Positions 8,513 through 17,855 of a DNA stretch of 44,290 nt are shown here, one piece after another (position 1 is the first letter of the stretch; each line of letters starts with the position of its first letter). The translations under genes were made by a program, and so were the position numbers. The DNA is taken from assembly GCA_002427105.1 (NCBI GenBank), contig DIPM01000004.1:1-44290 (forward strand), in the 5' to 3' direction. A model generated the notes under the pieces. It made no database searches, was not told the DNA's origin, and was given only the letters and a program-made list of their open reading frames with translations. The stretch is from Marinilabiliaceae bacterium UBA5488. Its GTDB lineage: Bacteria; Bacteroidota; Bacteroidia; Bacteroidales; Marinilabiliaceae.

Positions 8513-9232
8513 ATGGTTAAGTTAGTAATTGACAAAGGAAACAGCTCGATTAAATATGGAGTTTTTGACAAAGAGGCCTTAATAGCGGTCTATTCCACTC
8601 CTCATTGTGACCAAAGTCAGATTCTAAAAACCATCGAAAAATACAAGGCTGAATCGGCCATTATTTCTTCAGTAGTGCTCAATGACGACTTTTCGGAGAT
8701 CCGCGAGAGGGTGGCGCAAGTGATGATTTTGGATGCCTCTACCAGGCTTCCTTTTGTTAGTGAATATGAAACACCCGAAACAATAGGTAAAGACAGACTG
8801 GCCGCTGTTGCAGGCGCGCAGGCGCTTTACCCGGGCAGTTCCGTACTAATAATAGATGCCGGAAGTGCAATAACTTATGAGGTTTTTGTTGATGGAGAAA
8901 TATATAAGGGCGGGAATATTTCGCCGGGGCTGGAAATGCGCTTCAAAGCTCTTAACACCTTCACCGACAAGCTTCCACTAGTTTCTAAAGATGAAGAATA
9001 TAACTTCGCGGGTCGTTCAACACGGCAAGCAATTGCTTCAGGAGTGATTAATGGAATGATTTTTGAAATAGAGGGCTATCGTGAGTCGGTAAAGCAAAGA
9101 TGGGGTATAAATAACACTATTATAAGCGGTGGAGACTCAATTTTTTTTGTAGAAAAATTAAAAAAGCCCATCTTTGCAAATCAAAATTTAGTATTGTTTG
9201 GATTAAATCGAATACTGGAATATAATGCGTAG
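8513..9232 (+). CDS. coaX: Type III pantothenate kinase
   Basis: This 239-residue cytoplasmic enzyme phosphorylates pantothenate, the first step of coenzyme A synthesis. It has the ASKHA-fold phosphate-1 motif at the N-terminus (LVIDKGNSSIKYG), a second motif IIDAGSAITYE and a GGNISPGLEMR segment typical of CoaX. It is a little shorter than most CoaX proteins (about 250), which is normal for Bacteroidota. It opens a six-gene rightward run and its last 8 bases overlap the outer-membrane protein gene, which implies translational coupling. Confidence 0.92.
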   Translation: MVKLVIDKGNSSIKYGVFDKEALIAVYSTPHCDQSQILKTIEKYKAESAIISSVVLNDDFSEIRERVAQVMILDASTRLPFVSEYETPETIGKDRLAAVAGAQALYPGSSVLIIDAGSAITYEVFVDGEIYKGGNISPGLEMRFKALNTFTDKLPLVSKDEEYNFAGRSTRQAIASGVINGMIFEIEGYRESVKQRWGINNTIISGGDSIFFVEKLKKPIFANQNLVLFGLNRILEYNA

Positions 9233-10514
9233 AACAATAAAGTGCCTGCTTACAGGCCTGTTAATACTTTCTTCTGTCAGTATTATCCATTCACAAAACA
9301 GAACATCATCGCCATTTTCCCGATACGGCCTGGGCGAGCTATATCCTCAAGGCTTTGGAAGGAATACTGCTATGGGTGGAACAGGAATAGGGCTTAGAAG
9401 CACACACTATCTGAACAATATGAATCCCGCGGCTTATTCAGCTGCCGACTCAATGTCCTTCTTCTTCGACTCCGGATTAGAAGGAAAAATGCAGTCGTTT
9501 TCTGCTCCGGGCGGTTCTCAATCCTTCTCAGATATAAATTTCGACTATTTTGCCATGGGTTTTTCTTTAGGCAAAAAGGGTGGAGTGCTGATTGGCTTAA
9601 AACCTGCCTCTAATGCAGGTTATCTGTTTGAATCGCTTCAACAGGCAGACAGCGAAGCCCATCTTATGCAAATCGAAGGAAGTGGGAATATCACAAGTTT
9701 TTACGGAGGTTTTGCCTATAATATCACTCCCAGCCTCTCGCTTGGCATCAACGGCTCATTTTGGTTTGGCAATCTAAAGCATACAGCTATACAGGAGTTT
9801 GTCAACGACCCTAACGCTTATATGTATGGCACAAAGACAGAACATCACGTCAGCAACTTCATGCTCGACTTTGGAGCCCAGTATGTTTTAGAACTTGACC
9901 GGGACAGGTCTTTTATTTTCGGAGCAACCTTCAGGCCTAAGGCAGGGATTAACGGCGAAAGCTCAACGCTGACAGCAAGGGGTTTTTCCAAAGCTATCGA
10001 TGGCGAACTCTTTGTTGATTCGGATACTATCTCAAGCGAGCTTAACAAGTGGAGTAGCAGCATCTTTAGTATGCCGCTAAAACTTGGATTAGGAGCTTCT
10101 TATAATATTGCCAACAAATTAACTCTTGCTGCAGATTATACTTTGGAGCAATGGGCCGACACTAATTTTCCTGATGAGGCCACTGAGACCACAAACGCCA
10201 CTTACACAGCTTTAGGCGCTGAGTTTATCCCCAATGAACGAACCGGGACGAAGTACTTCCATCGTATCAGGTACAGGGCAGGTTTGCATCACAAAGCGGA
10301 TTACATAAAGCTGAACGGATATCAGGTTAAAGACTTTGGCATGAGTTTTGGATTAGGATTACCATTAGGAAGAAGTAAGACTTCAGTCAACCTTGGCTAT
10401 CAGTTCGGGAAAATTGGAACAAGTGAAAAGAATCAGCTAAAAGAGAGCTATAATAGGTTTACCCTGAGTTTTACTATGCACGAAGCATGGTTCTTTAAGC
10501 GGAAATTTGATTAA
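9225..10514 (+). CDS. FadL-like outer-membrane beta-barrel protein
   Basis: This 429-residue protein has a signal peptide of about 23 residues ending near IHSQ. An N-terminal region with SRYGLGELYPQGFGRNTAMGG and LNNMNPAAYS resembles the hatch region of FadL/TodX-type barrels. Alternating beta-strands follow throughout (for example LGLGASYNIANKLTLAADYT). The end, SFTMHEAWFFKRKFD, fits a Bacteroidota barrel. The substrate is unknown. It overlaps coaX by 8 bases and is followed by a TPR protein, an arrangement I associate with Bacteroidales coaX loci. Confidence 0.75.
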   Translation: MRRTIKCLLTGLLILSSVSIIHSQNRTSSPFSRYGLGELYPQGFGRNTAMGGTGIGLRSTHYLNNMNPAAYSAADSMSFFFDSGLEGKMQSFSAPGGSQSFSDINFDYFAMGFSLGKKGGVLIGLKPASNAGYLFESLQQADSEAHLMQIEGSGNITSFYGGFAYNITPSLSLGINGSFWFGNLKHTAIQEFVNDPNAYMYGTKTEHHVSNFMLDFGAQYVLELDRDRSFIFGATFRPKAGINGESSTLTARGFSKAIDGELFVDSDTISSELNKWSSSIFSMPLKLGLGASYNIANKLTLAADYTLEQWADTNFPDEATETTNATYTALGAEFIPNERTGTKYFHRIRYRAGLHHKADYIKLNGYQVKDFGMSFGLGLPLGRSKTSVNLGYQFGKIGTSEKNQLKESYNRFTLSFTMHEAWFFKRKFD

Positions 10515-10606
10515 TTTACATATAAACATTACAAAACCGGACTTCTAAAGTGATAAGTGCCCACACACATTACCAAAGGAGTTCATAGAAACCACAAAAA
10601 GCAAAA

Positions 10607-11965
10607 GTGATGAAAGTATTGAAACTAATAGCAATCGGGTTAATAGTAACATTAACTCATGCAACGGCTCAGACCGGCAGAGATTCAAACACCAAGTATG
10701 GTGTAGGTGAAGACAGTATCCGTTGCGTAAAAAATCTTTCATTATATAATGAAGATTTTAGGAATAAGAACTACGAGGCCGCATTCCCCGCCTGGGAGGT
10801 TGTGTTTAATGAATGTCCGGCTGCCACTATCAATATTTATATCGACGGGGCAACAATGCTCAAGGATAAAATCGCAAAAAATCGCGATGCCGTAAAATTT
10901 GAAGAGCTTTATCAGTACCTGATGAGGGTGCATGACCAAAGAATTCAGTTTTTTGGAGATCACGACCGGACTCCCGCAGCAGCTATTAAAGGAGCCAAGG
11001 CTACTGATATGCTAAGCTACAAACGCGACGACACTTCTGTCGTTGAAGAAGCTTACGGACTTTTAAAAGAGTCTGTCAGCTCTCTCAAGAAAGCGTCACA
11101 ACCTGCTTATCTTGCCACCTTTATGAGCACTTCGGTGAATATGTACAGTATGGGTAAGATAAATGCTGAAACTTTGGTAAACAACTACACTATGATTAGT
11201 GATTATGTTGACCAAAACTTAAAGGATAAAAACAAATCAGCAAAGTTAGTTGAAGTGTTTGAACAGGTTAAAGTAGGCGTTGAAACCTTGTTTGCCAATA
11301 GCGGCGCTGCAACCTGCGATGTTATTGTAGGCATTTATGAGCCACAACTGGAAGATAACAAATTTGACCTTGCATGGTTAAAGAGAGTGAGCCAGCTTTT
11401 GGCAAGAGGCTTATGCGAATACGAGCTCCTTTATAAAGTGTCTGAATATCAGCATAACATCGAGCCTTCAAGTGCCTCAGCCTACGGACTGGGTCGTATG
11501 TACCTTAAATCCGGAGATATCAACAAATCGATTGAGTTCTTTAACGAGGCTGTAAACCTTTCGGATGACAGACAGCAAAAGGGTGAGTATCTATATCAGA
11601 TAGCAATGATTCATCTCTCTCAAGACAGGTTTGCACAAGCCCGAAGCAATGCATTAAGAGCTATTGAAGCCCGTCCCGACTGGGGTGCTCCTTATATCTT
11701 GATTGGCAATGCCTACGCGCTATCAGCCAACAGCATAGGCAGCAAAGAGTTTGAAAAGAAAACAGCTTACTGGGCTGCTGTGGATAAATTTATGAAAGCC
11801 AAATCGGTTGACCCAAGTGTTACCGACCAGGCCAACGAACAAATCCGCATCTTCTCGGCTCACTTCCCTGCCGTTGATGAAATATTCTTCCAGGGAATGG
11901 CAGTGGGTGATACCTACGAAGTCGGAGGATGGATTAACGAGAGAACAACTATCAGAAGCAGGTAA
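10607..11965 (+). CDS. Exported tetratricopeptide-repeat protein
   Basis: This 452-residue protein has an N-terminal signal peptide (LKLIAIGLIVTLTHATA, cleaved near residue 22). The remaining sequence is helical and includes TPR units, most clearly at about 280-385 (SASAYGLGRMYLKSGDINKSIEFFNEAV, GEYLYQIAMIHLSQDRFAQARSNALRAIE). A GTG at 10607 is followed directly by ATG at 10610. The ATG is the likelier start, and an AAGGAG-like sequence lies about 30 bases upstream. It probably scaffolds protein contacts in the periplasm. It sits between the barrel gene and lptC, which suggests outer-membrane biogenesis, but no specific function can be assigned. Confidence 0.78.
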   Translation: MMKVLKLIAIGLIVTLTHATAQTGRDSNTKYGVGEDSIRCVKNLSLYNEDFRNKNYEAAFPAWEVVFNECPAATINIYIDGATMLKDKIAKNRDAVKFEELYQYLMRVHDQRIQFFGDHDRTPAAAIKGAKATDMLSYKRDDTSVVEEAYGLLKESVSSLKKASQPAYLATFMSTSVNMYSMGKINAETLVNNYTMISDYVDQNLKDKNKSAKLVEVFEQVKVGVETLFANSGAATCDVIVGIYEPQLEDNKFDLAWLKRVSQLLARGLCEYELLYKVSEYQHNIEPSSASAYGLGRMYLKSGDINKSIEFFNEAVNLSDDRQQKGEYLYQIAMIHLSQDRFAQARSNALRAIEARPDWGAPYILIGNAYALSANSIGSKEFEKKTAYWAAVDKFMKAKSVDPSVTDQANEQIRIFSAHFPAVDEIFFQGMAVGDTYEVGGWINERTTIRSR

Positions 11966-11980
11966 AACACGAAGTTTCAG

Positions 11981-12604
11981 TTGAAACATATTTCTAAGAT
12001 AGTATTACTTTTCAAAACAGGGGCAAGCAGTATTTTTATACTGCTTGCCATTGTTATTTCTATTTCATCATGCGCTCCCAACAAAGCCGAAGAAATACAA
12101 GAGCTGTCTAATCGCGAGGAGCTGCCAAGCCTTATACTCAGAGATCTCACCTCAACAGTCACTGATTCGGGAAAAATAAAATATCGCTTTATAACTCCCG
12201 AAATGGCGCAATTTGACCAACGCAGTGAGCCTGTAATTGAGTTCCCCGGAGGGTTGCATCTCTATGTTTACAACGATTCCACTACTGTTGAGGCCCAGAT
12301 CAAATGCAACAAGGCAACTTATCATCAATCAACAAAAATTTGGGAACTACGCAACGATGTTGAAGCTGTTAACACCAAAGAGGATGTTATAAACACCGAA
12401 CTTCTATTCTGGGACACCGAAAAAAAAACTGTTTACTCAGACCAGTTTATAAAGATTACAACAGCTAATGAAATAATCACCGGCCACGGCTTTGAATCAG
12501 ACGAGCGGCTGGAGAATTACAAGATAATGAATATCAGCGGAATCCTGCAAGTTGACGAAAACGCTTTAAAAAGTAGCGAGGATCAGGAAGAGAGCCAAAA
12601 TTAG
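11981..12604 (+). CDS. lptC: LPS export protein LptC (lipoprotein form)
   Basis: This 207-residue protein has an N-terminal hydrophobic segment ending in the lipobox SISSC (Cys31), so it is probably a lipoprotein rather than a bitopic protein like E. coli LptC. The mature part matches the LptC/OstA beta-jellyroll pattern: LRDLTSTVTDSGKIKYRFITPEM at the start, then EFPGGLHLYVYN, VEAQIKCNKATYH, KIWELRNDVEAVN and a repeating strand pattern to EIITGHGFESDE. It would link the LptB2FG transporter to LptA for LPS transport. The start is TTG at 11981. No ATG or GTG lies between it and the lipobox. It begins 15 bases after the TPR gene. Confidence 0.82.
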   Translation: MKHISKIVLLFKTGASSIFILLAIVISISSCAPNKAEEIQELSNREELPSLILRDLTSTVTDSGKIKYRFITPEMAQFDQRSEPVIEFPGGLHLYVYNDSTTVEAQIKCNKATYHQSTKIWELRNDVEAVNTKEDVINTELLFWDTEKKTVYSDQFIKITTANEIITGHGFESDERLENYKIMNISGILQVDENALKSSEDQEESQN

Positions 12605-12662
12605 TTTGATGCGGCAAATCAACAAAAAATATTATATTTAGGGGGCAAAAAGATTTTAATAC

Positions 12663-13922
12663 ATGAGTTATATCGCTGTTATTCTTATCACTCTTTTTAT
12701 TTCTGCTATGCTCACGGGAAGCGAGATGGCATTTCTATCCTCCAACAAACTAATGATAGAGATAAACCGCCAAAGATACCCGCTTTACAGTAAGCTGACA
12801 GATATTTTTTACAACAACCGTCAGTTCTTTATTAGCACAATTTTTACCGGAAATCTGATAGCCCTGGTGGTTTTTGCAATCACATTGGCAGTATATTCAT
12901 CTGCTGATTTAATGCAATTAACGAGTTCTAGCTTCCTTACCCTTAGCATCCAAATATTGTTGGCAACTATAGTAATCCTGCTCTTCACACGCTTCTTGCC
13001 AAAACTGATCTTCAGGTTAAACCCCATCCGTTCGCTCAATATTATTTCGCTCCCTCTCCTGGTATTCTACATCCTCCTCTATCCCCTTTCCAGGCCCTTA
13101 TACAAATTCTGCAACTACCTTAAGCAAAAGCTGGGGTATGAAAACAGCCTATCGCCCGGTGAGCTGGCAATTGGGAAGATTAATCTGGATCACCTGATGG
13201 CAGATCAACGGGATATCGAAAACGATACAGATGAGATTCCCGAGGAGATTAAATTTTTCAGGAACGCTCTGGATTTCTCTACCGTGAAGATACGTGAGTG
13301 CTCGATTCCGCGAACTGACCTTGAAGCCATCGACATAGAAGAGGATATCGAAGTGCTTAAAAGCAGGTTTATTGCTACCGGCTACTCAAAGATACTGGTG
13401 TATCGGGAAAATATAGATCATATAGTCGGCTATGTTCATATTTCCGCGCTGTTCAACAGCCCGGAAAAGATACAAAACGTAATAACTCCTATCTCGGTTG
13501 TCCCCGAATCGATGACGGCCAACAAGCTTTTGGAGATTTTTACAAAAGAGCACAAAAGCATCGCGCTGGTGGTTGATGAGTTTGGAGGAACTTCGGGCAT
13601 TGTTACTCTTGAGGATATTTTGGAAGAAATATTTGGCGAGATTGACGACGAACATGACGTATCAGATTTGATAGAAATGCAAATCTCAGATAACAGTTAC
13701 AAGTTTTCAGCACGCTTAGAAATTGACCACCTTAACGAAAAGTATAATCTCCAACTTCCCGTTGGCGATGACTATGAAACCATAGCAGGTTTGATTCTGC
13801 TGCATACCGAAGCCATCCCCGAAGTAGGCGAAGAGATAGTTATTGACAACTTCAGCTTAAAAATCCTTGAAGCCAGCAAATCAAAAATTGATTTGGTGCA
13901 AATCACCATAGATGCTTCATAG
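12663..13922 (+). CDS. CNNM/CorC-family membrane protein with CBS domains
   Basis: This 419-residue protein has an N-terminal DUF21/CNNM membrane domain with about four hydrophobic segments (residues 1-155; SAMLTGSEMAFLSSN is the typical start). A CBS pair follows (about 200-320), including VVDEFGGTSGIVTLEDILEEIFGEIDDEHD, and a C-terminal CorC/HlyC domain from about 335. Homologues act in magnesium or cobalt efflux and are often misnamed hemolysins. GldE of gliding bacteria has the same architecture, but no gliding gene is adjacent. The gene is in the coaX-ppiD run, 58 bases after lptC. Confidence 0.85.
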   Translation: MSYIAVILITLFISAMLTGSEMAFLSSNKLMIEINRQRYPLYSKLTDIFYNNRQFFISTIFTGNLIALVVFAITLAVYSSADLMQLTSSSFLTLSIQILLATIVILLFTRFLPKLIFRLNPIRSLNIISLPLLVFYILLYPLSRPLYKFCNYLKQKLGYENSLSPGELAIGKINLDHLMADQRDIENDTDEIPEEIKFFRNALDFSTVKIRECSIPRTDLEAIDIEEDIEVLKSRFIATGYSKILVYRENIDHIVGYVHISALFNSPEKIQNVITPISVVPESMTANKLLEIFTKEHKSIALVVDEFGGTSGIVTLEDILEEIFGEIDDEHDVSDLIEMQISDNSYKFSARLEIDHLNEKYNLQLPVGDDYETIAGLILLHTEAIPEVGEEIVIDNFSLKILEASKSKIDLVQITIDAS

Positions 13923-13969
13923 CGATAAAATTATTGCCAAATAACATATAGAATCAGAAGACCGTTTGG

Positions 13970-13989
13970 AATGTAGTAATACATTTTTT
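13970..13989 (+). terminator. Weak AT-rich stem-loop before ppiD
   Basis: AATGTA (13970-13975) and TACATT (13980-13985) flank a GTAA loop and run into TTTTC. The stem is too AT-rich to be a strong terminator. It may attenuate read-through into ppiD. Confidence 0.3.
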
Positions 13990-14038
13990 CGTATATTCGT
14001 AGCCGTTTAGAAACGCTATAATTAAATCTGTATTTCGA

Positions 14039-16132
14039 ATGGCAACTTTAGAGAAAATACGTAGTAAAGGAGGAATTCTGGTAGGCATTTTTGTCGGACT
14101 CGCGCTATTAGCCTTTATCATGATGGATTTCATGAGTTCCGGGGCTTCCATCTTCACCGGCAGTCAAATGGAGGTGGCAAACATCAATGGAACATCTGTT
14201 AACATTCAGGACTTTCAGAACAAAGTATCTGAAATGGAAGAGTTTAACAAAATCAACACCGGCGGCTCAGCCATGTCGGAAGATGAGGCTTACAGATTGC
14301 GTGAGCAAGTCTGGAATCAGCTGATTAGTCAGACTCTGCTGGAAGAACAGTATGAGCAAATCGGAATCGCCGTTTCATCTGATGAATTAATGGACATGGT
14401 TACCGGGCGTAATATCCACCCTGCAATTAGTCAGCATCCCCTATTCGCAAATCAGCAAACCGGCGTTTTTGACCGACAGGCAGTTGTAAGTTTTTTACAA
14501 AATAAGAGTCAGGATCCTACGGCTTACTTTTACTGGATGGTAATGGAAGAGCAGCTTCTCAACGAAAAACTTTTCAACAAATACAGCACTCTGCTCAAAA
14601 AAGGACTGTATGTGCCCAAGGCATGGAAAGACAGCGAAATCGCGGCAAGAAGCAAAAGCGTTGATTTTGATTATATTACTGTCAGGTTCACTTCAGTCGC
14701 CGATTCTTTGGTAAGTGTTAGTGAAACTGAGATAAACGCTTATTACAAAAAGAACCGGGATGATTTCAAGCAGAATGCATCCAGAAATATTGAGTATATC
14801 ACTTTCGACATAGTTCCCACAGAAGCTGATCGCTTGGCTGCTCAGGACTGGATAAATGAGCTTATTCCAAATTTCTCTTCAGCTGAAACTGATCCGATTC
14901 AGTATGTCAACCTCAATTCAGATGTGCCTTACAATGGTCGCAACCAAAGAGCCGCTGAGTTAAGCTCGCAACTGGAAAGCTTTGTTACAAGTGCTCAGGT
15001 AGGCGAAGTTTATGGCCCTTACCTTGAAAATGAGGCCTACAAAGCCAGCAGACTGGTAGCAATAAACAATATACCTGACTCGGTGAGAGCCCGTCATATT
15101 TTGGTCAGAGAAGCAACATCTGAAGCTACGAACAGCCTGGCCGACAGCTTGTTGGATCTGGCTCACAGAGGTGCTGACTTTGCTGATTTAGCACGCCGCT
15201 ATTCACTAGATCAGGGTTCGGCCATCAACGGCGGCGACCTTGGCTGGTTTCCTGAAGGAGTTATGGTCCAGCCTTTTAATGATGCAGTGTTTTATGGTAA
15301 AACAGGAGACATAGTAAAGGCTGAGTCTCAGTTTGGTGTTCATATAATTCACATACAACAGCAAGGCGTATTATCACCCAAATATCAGCTTGCAACGCTT
15401 GTTCGTGAAATAAACTACAGTTCAGAAACTTATCAGAACGTTTTCAGCAAGGCCACAAGGTTTGCAGCTGACAATAATAATGTAGAGCTTTTCAATAAAG
15501 CTGTTGAGGAAAACAATATTACCAAGCGCTACGGAAGGGCTATAGGCGAAAACGATAATAGCGTCAGCGGCTTAAGCTCATCCAGAGAATTGGTTCGCTG
15601 GGCTTACGAAGCCAAAGTAGGTGATTTATCGCCGGTTTATGAATTTGACGATCGCTTTGTAATAGCAAACCTGGTCTCTGTTAGCGAAGAAGGAGTGAGA
15701 GCCCTTAGCGAGGTGCGCCCACAAATAGAGAGAACACTGATTGCCGACAAAAAGGCTGAGCTTCTGACAGCTCAACTTGCTGAAATTTCAGCATCCGGCG
15801 CAGACTTCCCTACTATCGCTTCAAAGATGAATACTAGTGTGCAAAGCGCAGAAAACATTAACTTTGCATCATTTCAGGTTCCCGGAGCAGGTGTAGAACC
15901 GGCCTTGGTGGCTGCTGCTGTATATACTCCTGCCGGACAGATATCTAAAGCTGTCAGGGGCAACAACGGCGTTTACCTTGTAAAAGTAAATAACGTGGAA
16001 GCTAACGAAGTTATGGCTGATAATATAGAAGTCGAACTTGAACAGAACGCTTCAATGAAAATTGATTACGAAATGCTTCAATCTCTTCGCGATAATGCCA
16101 AGATTGTTGATGGCAGATCGAAGTTCTATTAA
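14039..16132 (+). CDS. ppiD: PpiD-type periplasmic peptidyl-prolyl isomerase
   Basis: This 697-residue chaperone is anchored by one N-terminal transmembrane segment (about 13-31) and faces the periplasm, where it helps newly exported outer-membrane proteins fold. A SurA_N-like region follows (about 40-200, including EDEAYRLREQVWNQLISQTL). A parvulin domain lies at about 345-450, starting RARHILVRE and containing YSLDQGSAINGGDLGWF. A second, more diverged region follows it and ends in the C-terminal helix. The length and order fit PpiD, which in Bacteroidota is usually about 700 residues. It is the last gene of the coaX run and is followed by a good terminator. Confidence 0.9.
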   Translation: MATLEKIRSKGGILVGIFVGLALLAFIMMDFMSSGASIFTGSQMEVANINGTSVNIQDFQNKVSEMEEFNKINTGGSAMSEDEAYRLREQVWNQLISQTLLEEQYEQIGIAVSSDELMDMVTGRNIHPAISQHPLFANQQTGVFDRQAVVSFLQNKSQDPTAYFYWMVMEEQLLNEKLFNKYSTLLKKGLYVPKAWKDSEIAARSKSVDFDYITVRFTSVADSLVSVSETEINAYYKKNRDDFKQNASRNIEYITFDIVPTEADRLAAQDWINELIPNFSSAETDPIQYVNLNSDVPYNGRNQRAAELSSQLESFVTSAQVGEVYGPYLENEAYKASRLVAINNIPDSVRARHILVREATSEATNSLADSLLDLAHRGADFADLARRYSLDQGSAINGGDLGWFPEGVMVQPFNDAVFYGKTGDIVKAESQFGVHIIHIQQQGVLSPKYQLATLVREINYSSETYQNVFSKATRFAADNNNVELFNKAVEENNITKRYGRAIGENDNSVSGLSSSRELVRWAYEAKVGDLSPVYEFDDRFVIANLVSVSEEGVRALSEVRPQIERTLIADKKAELLTAQLAEISASGADFPTIASKMNTSVQSAENINFASFQVPGAGVEPALVAAAVYTPAGQISKAVRGNNGVYLVKVNNVEANEVMADNIEVELEQNASMKIDYEMLQSLRDNAKIVDGRSKFY

Positions 16133-16159
16133 TGAATTTTTACCCCAATAACTAAACTC

Positions 16160-16195
16160 AAAGTGCCGCCATAAAAATATGACGGCACTTTTTTT
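16160..16195 (+). terminator. Intrinsic terminator after ppiD
   Basis: AAAGTGCCG (16160-16168) pairs with CGGCACTTT (16183-16191), with further pairing inside the AT-rich loop, and is followed by a T-run to 16195. It closes the coaX-ppiD operon. On the minus strand the T-run is short, so it would serve ftsZ poorly. Confidence 0.88.
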
Positions 16196-16210
16196 ATATA
16201 ACTGTCTTTT

Positions 16211-16296
16211 TCCTGCTAAACGCTAATAAGCTATTTTCCATCCTCCATCCTCAACCCTCTCTTTTCTTTCTTCCTGCTAACAAGCTATCCTGCTAA
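16211..16296. repeat. Three TCCTGCTAA repeats downstream of ftsZ
   Basis: TCCTGCTAA occurs at 16211-16219, 16272-16280 and 16288-16296. AAGCTAT follows the first two copies (16228-16234 and 16282-16288). Read in the sense of ftsZ the units are TTAGCAGGA, starting right at the stop codon. No terminator hairpin for ftsZ is seen here. It resembles the trailer repeats found after purF and tadA. Confidence 0.6.
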
Positions 16297-17787
16297 CTAG
16301 TCCACATTATCGTGCAAAAAGCGGTTATTGGGACTGATTTTTGGTTTACCCTTGGCGTCAGTAGTTATGGAAAAACGCGAGACCCTGGCCTCTGTCTGAG
16401 TTCCTTTCTCCCGCTTTAGCTGAACATTACGACGCTTATAGGCAGGCGTGTTTTCAATCTCTTCCAGGCGGGTCTCGTCAAGCAAATCTTCAAGTTCAAC
16501 CCTTATACGCGAGCCGTCAGGATTGCGCACAAAAAGCTCCATTCCTGCATCTTTGTCAGCATCAAAAATCGAGGCATCATCATCGGCCGGCTCATTCGTG
16601 CCCTTGCCATAGAGCATGTCAACTTTTCTTTGCTTATCTTCATCAAGCTCTTTAAAAGTTACCACACGCGAGGGTCTTTCGTCCAAATCCAGCTCCATTT
16701 CCTCATCAAAATCCTCATCCACAATTCCACCCACCTGATGTAAATTACCGTCATCATCCATTTCGAGTCTGGTCACTTTCTTTCCCGGCACATCAGGCTT
16801 AGGCTCAACCATATTGCTGTAGGCAAAGCCGGTAGCAATTATTGTTACAACGACCTCATCGGTCAACCTTTCATCTATGCCTGTGCCCCATATCATTGAT
16901 GCCGACTGCCCCACCATTTCCTGAACATAATCAGTCACCTGACCCACCTCATCCATGGTGATTTCTTCTACTCCGGAGGTTATATTGAGCAAAATATTAC
17001 TTGCACCTTTTATCTTGTTGTTATTGAGAAGAGGAGATTCAAGGGCTGCCTGAATGGCGTCAATAGCCCTAAACTCACCCACGCCTGTACCGGAACCCAT
17101 GATGGCCACACCGCTGTCCTTCATTACTGTTTCTACATCTGCAAAGTCAACGTTTATATAACCATGAACAGTGATAATCTCGGCGATGCCCTTAGCTGCT
17201 GTGGCAAGCACATTATCAGCCTTAGAGAAAGCGTTGCTGACTTTCAGGTCGCCATACATCTCCCGCAGTTTCTCGTTATTAATAATAAGCAGCGAATCGA
17301 CATATTTCTCCATCTCGGATATACCGTCAATAGCCTGGTTGATACGAACCTTACCCTCAAACTTGAAGGGAATTGTAACAATACCAACGGTAAGGATGCC
17401 CATTTCCTTGGCGGTTTTGGCAATAATCGGAGCTGCTCCCGTTCCGGTGCCTCCACCCATGCCGGCAGTAATAAAGACCATGCGGGTATTATCCTCAAGA
17501 ACACGGCTTATTTCACCGATGCTCTCGATAGCAGCCTGGCGACCTTTATCGGGCTTATTTCCGGCTCCGCGCCCTTCGGTCAAGGACTCGCCCAGTTGCA
17601 CCTTTATAGGAATAGGACTGTTGACCAAAGCTTGGGCATCAGTATTGCAAATAACAAAGCTAACATCATTAATCCCAAGATTGTACATATAGTTAACCGC
17701 ATTACCACCACCTCCTCCAACACCAATTACCTTGATGATGGACGATTGGTTAGCGCTCATATCAAAATTTATCAATTCATCAGTCAT
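16297..17787 (-). CDS. ftsZ: Cell division GTPase FtsZ
   Basis: This 496-residue tubulin homologue polymerises into the division ring. The tubulin signature GGGTGTG is at residues 111-117. The N-terminal nucleotide-binding loop (GVGGGGGNAVNYM) and the T7-loop region ADVETVMKDSGVAIMGSG are intact. After the globular core (to about 330) there is a long acidic, charged linker of about 150 residues, as is usual in Bacteroidota. The C-terminal peptide NNRFLHDNVD is the probable docking site for FtsA. It is the last gene of the dcw run, 68 bases after ftsA. Confidence 0.97.
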   Translation of the reverse strand: MTDELINFDMSANQSSIIKVIGVGGGGGNAVNYMYNLGINDVSFVICNTDAQALVNSPIPIKVQLGESLTEGRGAGNKPDKGRQAAIESIGEISRVLEDNTRMVFITAGMGGGTGTGAAPIIAKTAKEMGILTVGIVTIPFKFEGKVRINQAIDGISEMEKYVDSLLIINNEKLREMYGDLKVSNAFSKADNVLATAAKGIAEIITVHGYINVDFADVETVMKDSGVAIMGSGTGVGEFRAIDAIQAALESPLLNNNKIKGASNILLNITSGVEEITMDEVGQVTDYVQEMVGQSASMIWGTGIDERLTDEVVVTIIATGFAYSNMVEPKPDVPGKKVTRLEMDDDGNLHQVGGIVDEDFDEEMELDLDERPSRVVTFKELDEDKQRKVDMLYGKGTNEPADDDASIFDADKDAGMELFVRNPDGSRIRVELEDLLDETRLEEIENTPAYKRRNVQLKREKGTQTEARVSRFSITTDAKGKPKISPNNRFLHDNVD

Positions 17788-17855
17788 ACAATCATTGTTC
17801 TGCGTAAGTACTCACTAAAACTCTTTATCGGATCTCTTGTGCCATCCTTCAGAAT

